A stretch of DNA of 64,000 nt. It comes from Hippophae tibetana. Its lineage: Eukaryota > Streptophyta > Magnoliopsida > Rosales > Elaeagnaceae. The number at the start of each line of letters is the position of its first letter. Within the stretch, counting starts at the first letter, position 1. The notes beneath the pieces are model-generated. The model was not told where the DNA came from and searched no databases. It saw only the letters and a list, made by a program, of their open reading frames with translations. Positions 46,909 through 56,365 of the stretch are shown here, piece after piece. The stretch spans positions 57,053,627 to 57,117,626 of the forward strand of contig CM072803.1 in the NCBI GenBank assembly GCA_037013495.1, read 5' to 3'. The position numbers and the translations under genes were made by a program.

Positions 46909-46917
46909 TGTGGCTCT
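46909..46917 (-). promoter_or_regulatory. TATA box of the chromovirus 5' LTR
   Basis: TATAAATAG on the minus strand, kept in both LTRs. Confidence 0.7.
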
Positions 46918-47106
46918 AAGCTTAAGAGTATGCCATCACTTTCTAGAGTCTTCTTAGTCTAGAATGTACAAGAGAGTTCTAGATTTATGTACAATAAGCC
47001 ACAAGGGTCTAGGACCTTCTAGCCAACTCTAGAGTCTTCTAGGTTTGTCTAGTTCCTTCATGCACCTTTCGGGATGTTCCGTAAGCTTCTAGCGGCTTCT
47101 ACATCC

Positions 47107-47245
47107 TTCATGAACCATCCGGCATGTTCTAGAATATTCCAGGCCATTCTAGCACTCTCCAGCGTGCTCTAGAACATTCTAGGGTTTTTTAGCTTGAGTT
47201 GAGTCCATCCAACTCTAGCTCTTTCTAGACATCTCTAGAACTTTC
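47107..47245 (-). promoter_or_regulatory. cluster of heat-shock-element-like arrays in U3
   Basis: TTCATGAA (47107-47114); TTCTAGAATATTC (47127-47139), a perfect TTCnnGAAnnTTC; CTCTAGAACATTC (47167-47179) and CTCTAGAACTTTC (47233-47245), each with one mismatch. They lie about 190-340 bp upstream of the TATA box and recur at matching places in the other LTR. Heat-shock factors bind alternating nGAAn/nTTCn units; the copia element ONSEN of Arabidopsis is the known precedent. Response to heat is an inference. Confidence 0.5.
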
Positions 47246-47322
47246 CTTGTAGAATAGTCTAGATCCTTTAGGCAACCATCATTTGTTTGGATTTTTAGGG
47301 AAAATTTGAGCGGGACGTGACA

Positions 47323-47425
47323 ATATGCACACACAAAAAACACACCTATACACATCTCATGGCATCTATCTTACCCACACACTCTCCTTACACACAGTAC
47401 ACACTCAGCACACACACACATGTAA
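47323..47425. repeat. degenerate CA-rich minisatellite, right part
   Basis: Continuation of 42345-42545 with the same ACACAC and CATCTCA words. Confidence 0.7.
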
Positions 47426-47869
47426 TTAGAGCACATCATATTTAGCCAACATATGATTGGAAAATACATAACATATAAATGTCTTCCAAATACAATTTTA
47501 TATTACTATCCTCAGTTTTCAAAATATATAATTTAAACACCTATGAAAATATATTTTTTCATGGTTAGATTTTAAACTAAATTATATGACATCCTTTTTC
47601 TACAAAACCTATAATAGCCCTAAAAATTGAAGTCATCGTGCATCTCATCCATTAACTAGTACTTAAAGACTTGTTTTGACTGATGACCATTTTTTAATTG
47701 TGTGGAATCCTTCCAACCCTCTTTTTCACTCTTTTTCTAGAAAGTGCCACTTGGTTTTCTTGATTAGAAAGTTTATGCTATTTTCCTACAAATAGAGTTT
47801 TAAAAATGGATATTAGAAGAATTCATACATAAAGTGAGTATACTAATAAAGCAATAAAAAGAAATGGTT
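47426..47869. other. no gene seen inside MULE
   Basis: AT-rich; probably the 3' end and last intron of the transposase gene. Confidence 0.4.
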
Positions 47870-47885
47870 ACCTCTTGTGATGCTT

Positions 47886-48031
47886 GTTGATTAGGACATG
47901 CAAAATCTACATGTGATGTTTTTTGTTGATTAGGGCATGCAATATCAACATGTGATGCTTGTTGTTGATTAGGATATGCAACATCTACTTGTGACACTTG
48001 CTATGGATTAGGACATGCAACATCTACATAT
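47886..48031 (-). repeat. 39-bp tandem repeat in the last exon of the transposase (about 4 copies)
   Basis: GATTAGGACATGC-type words recur at 47889, 47928, 47967 and 48006. In the minus frame each unit encodes a 13-residue repeat of the form SHVDIACPNQQKT. It follows the zinc knuckle after the 48076-48158 intron. The oldest unit (near 48006) has a stop in place of Gln. Confidence 0.85.
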
Positions 48032-48075
48032 GGAATAAGTATGTCATTGTTTGAACTTTGTCCAGTATTTTCATC

Positions 48076-48158
48076 CTACAAAACAATAAATTGTAATAGA
48101 AATAATGGTACCTATTAAAAACATAAAATTAAATTAACAAATCAATTGAATAATTTAC
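48076..48158 (-). other. intron in transposase gene
   Basis: On the minus strand GTAAATTATTC...TTGTTTTGTAG, 83 bp, AT-rich. It separates the knuckle exon from the repeat exon. Confidence 0.6.
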
Positions 48159-50620
48159 CTTATTTTAAACACAATCTTCGCAAATATGGCATTGTATTCC
48201 ACAAATTGTACATCTTTTTTGTCTAAATCTTCTTTTTTTCGGGTTTTTCATCTATACCAAGTTTGACTTGTTTATTTTTCTTGCTGAACTTCTTAGGTAA
48301 AAACTTGTTTCTTCTTATTAATTTTCCTCCCCTATCATTAGGATGTGTTGGATGAAGTTGCGAACTTTTATCCCTATACCAATACCCACTACTTTGAAAA
48401 GGATACAAAATGGGCTCATATGACATCTTGTTTGCCGTTTTCTTTATTATTCAATGTACATATGTCATTGGATCCCCATTTTTCTATAATATGCATCTCA
48501 TGGCATGTGAACATAGTATAATTGTAGGTTCCAAACTTTACAACCACATTTTCTATTTTTCTGTTCTACGAAAACAACTAAGTTTATTTGAAATCGAACT
48601 TCAAATAAACCACCACCTTATGCTATGAGATGCAATATTTAGCCTCGATTTTTTAGCAAGAAATATTTTCCACATTTATCTCCAATTTCATGTTTCCATT
48701 TATTTGTTGAATCCCTTCTAATCATCCACCAATTTCTTATCAACTTCCTTATACTCTCTAATATGGTAAAAATGGGCTCTAACCTAGGACTCGGGAACTC
48801 ACCATTGAAAGACTCATAATTGTTATTCGTTTGCAATTCACTTAAACTATAAGGCTTACAAAACACATAAATTATAGAAAATAATCATAATTCAAATTGA
48901 AGTAACACAAGTAAAGTAGTGATAAAAATTGAGGTTGTACTTAAAAAATGATATGCACCATTTATGTTTGTCTTTTTTTGGCCAACCAATCATATGCTTC
49001 CTCAGTAGTATCCTTCTATGCAACCATTGCATTGTTAAACTAAACTTTAGTTGTAGCTTTTTCACAACTCCAAAAATATTCCATAAGAGGAACTTTTGTT
49101 TTCCTACAATTCTTTATAAAATTTTGGAGAATGTGCCAAGCACAATATTTGTACTCAGCAAGATGAAATGATACTTTCAAGGCTTTTATTATTCCCATAT
49201 GCTCATTAGAAATAATTTTATACCCAACACCATCAACCATGGGTAAATCATTCTTCAACAATGTTGTAAACCACAACCAACCTTACTCTCTCCTTCAATC
49301 ACAACATTTACTATTTTATATATCTCATTATTGGCACCTGTATCAATGGATAGTAGAAGAATTCATTTGTATAAACCTCTAAGAAAACTATCATCTAACC
49401 ATATGATCATCTTACATCATCTTAAAAACCCTTCTTTTATTACATCAAAGCATATATATATTCTTTGAAATCTTGAGAACATATAAAACAGAAGTAGACA
49501 AAACAATAATAACAAAATTGAAATTATGTAACACATTATTTGATTTTACCTTTCACATACATCATCTCCTTTGCATGTGACTATTTCTATTGTTGTGTTT
49601 GGATTTGTCCTCTTTAATTCATTGGCATAATCAAACAATATATTATGGTGGAGTTCATATGATAGATAGATCATCATCTTTGCCTTCATTTTTTCATTCT
49701 TGGTATCAACATTATATTTTTCTCTTATTTTTGTTTGAATTGTTTTCCACCTTATATTCGGGATTTATTTCTAAACATTTCTAAAAATTCTTCAACTATT
49801 AACCGATTATTCAACACCTTTTTCATGTCATAATTCCTAACACATGTATGTATTTCCTTTTATGGCACATTGTTTCCATAAATGAGTTCAAGCCTTGTTA
49901 TATATTGCTCTCATTGTCTATGAACAATTTCCATGATCATAACTATCTGACAAATTTTTCCTCTTGAGTAGCCTCTTTCCATATCTAATTTCATAATACA
50001 TACATTCCTTTCTAATTATCTCTAAGCTAACAAAAACCATACCAACATAAAACTTAATTGTGTTGTAATTTAGATCTTGCATGAACCAAATTTTGTTATT
50101 TCATTTCTTATTCATTACCAACTTCACCATCTTTGTTTTTTGCATTTTTTTCAACTTGGATATTATTTTAAGTACTATCTTCATCATAATATTCTTGTTC
50201 CTTATATTCAATTAAGGGTTCAAAATCACTATCCTCTAAGCTTGAATCAACAGACACTGAATCTTCATTTTTTAAGCTTTGATCATCCTCATTTTCATCA
50301 TATTCCTCAATAATATAAACCTCTACCACCCTTTTTATTATTTAAAGGATAAATTTCACCAACTCTTTTAGCATCTTCATAATCATTTATCTCATCCAAA
50401 CCTCTATCATCCTTCACACCATAAGTTCTCCAAAAAAAAAATTTAGCATCCATATTGGCCAACCTTAATTCTAAACCTAGTATTATAAAAGTCTTTATAC
50501 ACATCCTTTCTTAGTTAAAGTAGTTACAATAATACACATTACCCTCTATGAATATCTATTTCCATTTTCCATCACAAAACTAGCACCTATGTACATCTCC
50601 ATTATGAATAGGTCACTTAG

Positions 50621-51599
50621 TATATCTGAAACAAAAAATAAGCAAATAAAAAAATCTATAAGTCCAGCTAGTAACAAAAGAAACAAATAGAACATGCATG
50701 CACACATATTGATGGACAACACCATGTTTTGGTTATAAAATAAAACACAATCAATTTTGGTTATAAAACAACCAATCTAGCCAACATATGCTTATGCTCT
50801 CTTTTGGTTAAAATATGTACAAGTTCATAACAGAGAATTTAATAAGACAATCAGTCCAGCAAGCTTATGCACTATTTTGGTTAAAATATGTATATGTCCA
50901 CGACAAACACACAAATAGACAACACACATGCACACAAATTTAATAAAAAAACATGCATAAATAGGGGACCGCTTGGGTCTAGATTTCCATAAAAAAAATG
51001 GGAAAGTTTACTACCCCTTTTTGTTCCCTAAAAGTGATACACACACATGATATGTCATTCCATAAACAAACAACACACACCACAATAGAAAATAATAAAA
51101 ATAATAATATGTGGAAATGAATATTTATTGAAGGAAATAAATGTGTGAACCAACAATTTTTTACAAAATAAAATAAAATAATTCAAAACACATGAATTTG
51201 AGGGCAAATAATTTACCAAATATGACTGGTGCACCATCACTATTTCATACCACAAACTCAGTTTAGGCAACCTTACCCAATGCTTTATGACCATTCATGT
51301 CCCAATCGAACATTTGTATGTAATATTCCCTTCAAGCGTAAAGCAAGATTCTTATTCTTCAACACACATAAACCTCACTCCACACACGCAAATGAAAAGA
51401 CACAATATTCCAATGAAATCCAACCCCACCACACCAGAGGAGCCATATAATGCTCTGAAGACAAAAATATAAGTCACACAAGATAGATGCAAACGAAAAA
51501 TTTGAAATTGAGATTCGAGTTTTGGAGCTATACCTACGAAAAAGGGAAACGATGCAAAATGGGAAAACAATTGTTTAATTGCCTCTAACTTCTTTTTTG
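50621..51599. other. transposase 5' region; no further gene
   Basis: AT-rich upstream region between the transposase and the right terminal repeat. On the minus strand TTTTGTTTCAG near 50620-50632 looks like an intron acceptor before the first recognisable exon, so a 5' non-coding exon is likely upstream. Confidence 0.4.
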
Positions 51600-52605
51600 T
51601 TTTATTATTTATTGGTCATTATAGGGGCATGAAATGATGAAATTTCCCCTTATTACATTGTCATGTGAAGAGCACAAGTGAAAAATCCAAAATAAAATAT
51701 ACGTACTTTCATTTTTTGTAAATTTTGGAAGTATTTATAAAACATGAGTACTAAATTGAAACCCTTCCAAAACGTGGAAGAAAATAGGAACCAGTTTCAA
51801 AACATGGATACTTGTTTAGTACCAAACCCCATATATTTACTATTAAAAAATGACACATTATTTTACATTAAGCATCATCCAATTGAACGCTTTTTGAATT
51901 GAACTATGACTATTTAAATCTATTTAATATTATTAGGGTGTTATTTTTATTGATAATAATTTTGCATTTGTATGTAATATTCCCTTCAAGCGTAAAGCAA
52001 GATTCTTATTCTTCGGCACACACAAACCTCACTCCACACACGCAAATGAAAAGACATAATATTCCAATGAAATCCAACCCCGGCACACCAGAGGAGCCAC
52101 ACGATGCTCTGAAGACAAAAACATGAGTCACACAAGAGAGATGCAAACGAAAAATTTGAAATTGAGATTCGAATTTTGGAGCTATACACGCAAAAAAGGA
52201 AACAATGCAAAAAGGAAAAATGACTGTTTAATTACCTCTAATTTATTTTTTTTCATTTTATTATTAATTGGTCGTTATAGGGACATAAAATGATGAAATT
52301 TCCCTTTATTGCATTGTCATGTGAGGAGCACAAGTGAAAAATCCCAAATAAAATGTACGTACTTTTCATTTTTGTAAATTTTGGAAGTATTTGTAAAACA
52401 TGAGTGCTAAATTATAACCCTTCCAAAACGTGGATGAAAATGGAAACCAATTTCAAAACATGGATACTTGTTTGGTACCAAACCCCATATATTTATTATT
52501 AAAAAAATTTGACACATTAAGTGTCATCCAATGGAACACATTTTCAATTGAATTATGACTATTTAAATCTGTTTAATGTTATTAGTGTGCTATTTTTATT
52601 TATAA
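51311..52605. repeat. tandem duplication, 2 x ~650 bp, covering the MULE end and flanking DNA
   Basis: CATTTGTATGTAATATTCCC starts both units (51311 and 51965; offset 654 bp). Both run through CCTCACTCCACACACGC, the terminal repeat, CAAACCCCATATATTT and the outside flank (ACACATTA...TTTAAATCT). Because host flank is included, the duplication is younger than the insertion. Confidence 0.9.
51600..51829 (-). repeat. MULE right terminal inverted repeat
   Basis: Reverse-complement partner of 40636-40870. A second copy at about 52250-52485 results from a later tandem duplication. Confidence 0.85.
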
Positions 52606-53870
52606 GAATTGTAAGGGTATTATTATTTAAAAATTCTTGAATTCTTATCCTCAAATAAGATTTAAATATACTATCAGTTACTTATATTATTGGATTAGTA
52701 AGCCATTTTTATAACACATCATAATTGTAGCAATAAAATTTGCTAATCTAAACACACTTGCGAAACAAGGTATTGGTACGAGTAAAAGGTAAGAGATAGA
52801 AACTCTTCAATGATGTCATTTTCTTTGATTTCGTTGCATAAAACATAGTTAAAACTACATTACGAAGGCCTCTTAAAAAAATTAAAAAAATAAAACTATT
52901 TTGCTAAGATTTAATTAGTTCTTATTTCATAACAATTTTGATTTATGAATTATGGTTAAATCATTGGTTCTTTTATTTATGATTTTTTTGTACAAATAAT
53001 CACCAATATATTTGGTAACAATTTTTACCAATGGATTTTCAAGAAAAAAATCACAAATAACTTACAAATTATTCTATCATGTTTTTTTAATTTTATTTTT
53101 AAAAAAAACTTGAAGATAAAAAATAAAAATTGGTTATTATTTACAAATTTTATGTTTTTGATTATTTTTTTCAAATACTTATATATATAAAAGTTATAAA
53201 GCTTAATTTATTCTTTAAAAAAATATTTAGTGAAAATAAAAAAAATCAAAAATCGAATTCAAAAATATTATTTTTAAATATCTATGAATTACCCCATATA
53301 TTTACGGTCATTCTTTAAAAAAAAAATTGTTGTCATACATATATAATTAAAAATTGACTTAAAAAAATCAAAAATTTAGAATCAAAATTGTTGTCGATCA
53401 AAACCTTAATTATACTTGATCAATGATGTTTAATTATACTTAATCGATGATGTGAAGCTTGCCATCTTTTTTCGTTCACATAATATAAATGTTTTACTAT
53501 ACAACAGCACACAGAAAAGGGAAAAGAAAATAGAAAAAAATGATATTTATCCCTACTATATATATAGAATATTTACTCTGCCATGAATTGACATTTTACA
53601 TAATAATTTTATATATATTATTAAAATCTCTGTCATATTTGTTACTAGATTTATTTTCTTGGCAATTAATTAGTGATAACTAGCATCATTGAAAGAAAAA
53701 ACTAATGCGGAGGAAGAATACTAATTAAATATCTTCCTTTACGATTGTGTTTAAGCACCGACTAATATACAAATACAATTGCTGCACGCTTCATTCATTA
53801 TTGAGATGCATAATAATACAAAAGCTTCAATTAAAAAAATTAAAGAAACTAAATCTAATGGTCATTTCTG
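52606..53870. other. no gene; AT-rich 5' flank of the P450 gene
   Basis: Very AT-rich with TATATATATA runs (e.g. 53559-53568) and no coding pattern. It must contain whatever promoter the P450 uses. Confidence 0.5.
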
Positions 53871-53873
53871 AGC

Positions 53874-53881
53874 CTATAAGA
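53874..53881 (+). promoter_or_regulatory. possible TATA box of the P450 gene
   Basis: CTATAAGA about 80 bp upstream of the ATG. In such AT-rich DNA the match is weak evidence. Confidence 0.3.
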
Positions 53882-53961
53882 AACTAACCATGTTGTCTCA
53901 TAAAGATAAATTATTCAATTGACAAACACGACATCTGCGTTGCATTCAATTGCTTATTAAG

Positions 53962-55467
53962 ATGAGCACTATGATATTAATCATATCTCTTTTCCTACAA
54001 ATTATCTTGTTCTACATCATTCAATGTAAACTCCGGCGAGTCGGGAAGCTCACCGGTGATGGCCCCGGCCCACCAAGCTACCCTCTAATAGGGTGCTTGA
54101 TTTCCTTCTACAAGAACAGGAACAGGTTATTAGACTGGTACACTGAGCTTCTTGAAGAATCAGCAAACAAAACCATTGTGATACATAGGTTTGGTGCCCG
54201 ACGGACAGTTGTCACGGCTAACCCGGACAATGTTGAGTACATGCTCAAAACCAACTTTAACAACTTCCCAAAAGGAAAACCTTTCACTGAAATTCTTGGA
54301 GATTTTCTGGGATTTGGAATTTTCAATGTGGATGGAGAGCTTTGGCAGACTCAACGCAAACTTGCTAGTCATGAGTTCAACACCATGTGTTTGAAAGAAT
54401 ACTACATTAACACATTGGAGGAAGAAATCAAAACGAAACTATTGCCCATATTGGAGTCTTTGGCGGCCTCAAATGAAGTTGTAGATTTGCAACAACTACT
54501 AAGAAGATTCGCATTCAATGCAATATGTATGTTCTTTTTGGGGATGGATCGATGTAGATTAGATCCTTGTGTTGAAAATACACCACTTTCAAAAGCTTTT
54601 GATGTAGCATCCGAGATAAGTGCAAAGCGTGGAACTGCAAGTTTGTTCATCATTTGGAAGATCAAGAGATGGCTAGGGATTGGATCAGAGCGAAGACTTA
54701 AAGCTGCAGTTGAAGAAGTACATCATTACGTAATGGATATGATTCAAAGTAGGAAGAAGAATATTGAAGACGGTAAAGCTGAGGGTGAAGATCTCCTAAC
54801 TAGGCTGATAAATGCTGGAAATGAAGATGAGGTGATCAGAGATATGGTGATAAGCTTTATCATGGCAGGGAGGGACACAACTTCAGCAGCCATGACATGG
54901 TTCTTCTGGCTTTTATCTTGCAACCAGAACGTAGAGCAACAGGTTGTCAATGAGATTAATCAACACACAACCCAAAGTTCAAAAACTTTAGATTATGAAT
55001 CAATCAAAGAGATGAGAATGTTGAAGGCATGCCTTTGTGAGTCCATGAGGCTTTATCCACCTATAGCTTGGGACTCAAAGCATGCCATAGGCAATGATTT
55101 GTTGCCGGATAAAACTCGAGTCCAGGCCGGAGATAGAGTTACCTATTTTCCTTACGGGATGGGGAGAATGAAAGCATTGTGGGGCAAGGACCGTTTAGAG
55201 TTCAATCCAGACCGTTGGTTTCTTGATCCGGACAAGGAGAGAGGAGCACTGAAGAACATATGTCCTTTTAGGTTTCCAATCTTTCAAGCTGGGCCAAGAG
55301 TTTGTATAGGGAAGGAAATGGCATTCATTCAGATGAAATACGTGGTGGCATCCGTTCTTAGGCAGTTCAAGATCACACCAATAAACTCAAAAAAGCCGGT
55401 TTTTGTGCCACTTCTTACAGCACACATGGCTGGTGGCTTGAAGGTTTTGATTAGCAAGAGAGACTGA
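53962..55467 (+). CDS. cytochrome P450, CYP94 family (fatty-acid or jasmonoyl-isoleucine omega-hydroxylase type)
   Basis: Single open frame of 501 residues, the normal length. The first ATG is 53962; the four codons upstream begin with TTG and are not used. Order: membrane anchor (STMILIISLFLQIILFYII, 2-20), Pro-rich hinge (GPGPPSYPLIG), I helix AGRDTTSA (302-309), K helix ESMR (360-363), FNPDRWF, and the haem loop FQAGPRVCIGKE with Cys448. The AGRDTT box, the FPIFQAGPRVC loop and the lack of introns fit CYP94 of the CYP86 clan. These endoplasmic-reticulum enzymes hydroxylate the terminal carbon of fatty acids (CYP94A and others) or of JA-Ile (CYP94B/C) with electrons from P450 reductase. The sequence seems closest to CYP94A, but subfamily and substrate cannot be fixed by eye. 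No damage is seen. Confidence 0.93.
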   Translation: MSTMILIISLFLQIILFYIIQCKLRRVGKLTGDGPGPPSYPLIGCLISFYKNRNRLLDWYTELLEESANKTIVIHRFGARRTVVTANPDNVEYMLKTNFNNFPKGKPFTEILGDFLGFGIFNVDGELWQTQRKLASHEFNTMCLKEYYINTLEEEIKTKLLPILESLAASNEVVDLQQLLRRFAFNAICMFFLGMDRCRLDPCVENTPLSKAFDVASEISAKRGTASLFIIWKIKRWLGIGSERRLKAAVEEVHHYVMDMIQSRKKNIEDGKAEGEDLLTRLINAGNEDEVIRDMVISFIMAGRDTTSAAMTWFFWLLSCNQNVEQQVVNEINQHTTQSSKTLDYESIKEMRMLKACLCESMRLYPPIAWDSKHAIGNDLLPDKTRVQAGDRVTYFPYGMGRMKALWGKDRLEFNPDRWFLDPDKERGALKNICPFRFPIFQAGPRVCIGKEMAFIQMKYVVASVLRQFKITPINSKKPVFVPLLTAHMAGGLKVLISKRD

Positions 55468-55937
55468 GATAATGCAATATAATTGTTAATTTAGTCAAAG
55501 TCAATGTTCAATTTAAGATCTATTGAATGGCATAACATGCCAATATGCCTGGATTGTAATATAAAATGCTGCAAAATTATTGCTGAAAATATTCTAAATA
55601 TAAAATGAATTTTGAAAAGAAAAAAAATGTATATTGTGAGTTTACCCTTTTAATTATAGTTGTCACACATTGCTTAGAAATATCTATTTGGAGGTGTTTA
55701 TAAGATGTTAATTAAGTTAGAGACTTTGAATTGGATCATATACCTATTTTTGTGGAGGGAAGAGAAGATAGGTAATTGATAGTCTACCTTACACACGAGT
55801 CGTTGCCGATTGAGTAGACGAGGTGGTATACAGTTTATTTTTTAAATATATTTTATTTAATATTTTTATTTGAAATTAATTAATTTGACCAATCAGAGAA
55901 AACTCTATTTGTTAGACCAAGTTTTTCTCTGCTCACT
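55468..55937 (+). other. P450 3' flank, no further gene
   Basis: AATATAAAATG words at 55558 and 55598 could serve polyadenylation. The rest is non-coding. Confidence 0.4.
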
Positions 55938-56030
55938 CTCTTCCACTATTTCCTCGACACACAACAATCTCTTCCACTATTTCCTCGACACACAACAATC
56001 TCTTCCACTATTTCCTCGACACACAACAAT
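55938..56030. repeat. minisatellite, 3 x 31 bp
   Basis: Three perfect copies of a unit starting CTCTTCCACTATTTCCTCGA and ending ACAACAAT (55938, 55969, 56000). Perfect identity points to a recent expansion. Confidence 0.95.
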
Positions 56031-56365
56031 CATTTTGTTACTGTTATTTCTCTAATAGCTTCAATTTTTTCATCTATTAATAGAGGTAGTGGCCTTAGTC
56101 ATTAATACACTAATACACAATTGTAATAGAAATGTAGTATTATAGTCTTCTACAGTGTAGTAGAGTACCAAGATAGAGAAGTTTTTTGTGTTGTTTTATC
56201 CTAAGAACGAGGACGATGGGCTGCAAACTGATTGCACATATTGTGAAGAGCCATTAATGGTCTTAAAGAGACATAATTCACGACTCAACCCAAGCAGTTT
56301 TTTGGTAACTTAGTTTCTATCTTATTATTCTACAGTAACAATTTTAAGTTGTTATTCCATTTATC
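56031..56365. other. leader-like DNA before copia gag; no LTR border found
   Basis: Non-coding DNA that should hold the copia 5' leader. I could not find a clear primer site. Confidence 0.35.

Larger units (their letters stand above)
42546..47322 (-). mobile_element. young non-autonomous chromovirus (Ty3/gypsy), minus strand
   Basis: Complete frame: 3' LTR 42546-43167, polypurine tract, chromodomain-integrase, a deleted pol, protease, gag, primer site, 5' LTR 46700-47322. The flanks share ATAT on each side. The LTRs differ by about ten substitutions and two short indels over 622 bp, so the insertion is recent compared with all other elements here. It lies inside the MULE, within a CA-rich minisatellite. 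RT and RNase H are absent. Confidence 0.9.
46700..47322 (-). repeat. chromovirus 5' LTR with promoter
   Basis: TGTCACG...CGTGACA, 623 bp. On the minus strand, transcription would start after TATAAATAG (46909-46917). Upstream of it lie the HSE-like arrays. Confidence 0.95.
47870..50620 (-). pseudogene. MuDR-like transposase gene, multi-exon, decayed
   Basis: Read downward: a PB1-like N-terminal region (~50610-50300); an acidic linker (EEYDENEDDQSL, ~50240-50310); the MuDR DNA-binding region (VGMVFVSLE ... HTCVRNYD, ~50050-49850); DYANELKRTNPNTTIEIVT then GDDVCER ending an exon at GTAAAATC (~49553); the DDE core (YKIISNEHMGIIKALK, 49170-49220; AEYKYCAWHILQNF, 49115-49160); NNYESFNGEF (48800-48830); a SWIM finger (NRKCGCKVWNLQ, ~48520-48560); a basic tail (GGKLIRRNKFLPKKF, ~48280-48330) and a CxxCxxxxHxxxxC knuckle (CTICGIQCHICEDC, ~48170-48210). 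Introns with GT-AG ends are seen at 48076-48158 and inferred elsewhere. Stops occur in several domains, so it is probably inactive. It would bind the terminal repeats and cut them. Confidence 0.8.
40636..51829. mobile_element. MuDR-like transposon (MULE), two genes, ~11.2 kb including a nested gypsy element
   Basis: The two ends are inverted repeats of about 230 bp (left 40636-40870, right 51600-51829), roughly 75% alike by eye. They open GGGTTTGTTAC and, on the opposite strand, GGGTTTGGTAC. Flanks are CATATATTA (40627-40635) and CATATATTT (51830-51838): a 9-bp target duplication with one mismatch, the length made by Mutator transposases. Inside lie a minus-strand MULE transposase reading away from the right end and a plus-strand zf-GRF gene reading away from the left end. 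Without the inserted chromovirus the element is about 6.4 kb. Confidence 0.85.

Noticed and set aside
40636..51829. Reading the 11-kb inverted-repeat structure as a host segmental inversion
   Set aside because: The 9-bp flanking duplication, the G-rich terminal bases and a MULE transposase inside fit a transposon better.
53950..53961. Four extra N-terminal codons of the P450 starting at TTG
   Set aside because: A plant nuclear gene starts at ATG; the ATG at 53962 gives the usual membrane anchor and length.
54108..54950. Antisense frames of 68-87 codons within the P450 gene
   Set aside because: Shadows of the intact sense frame.
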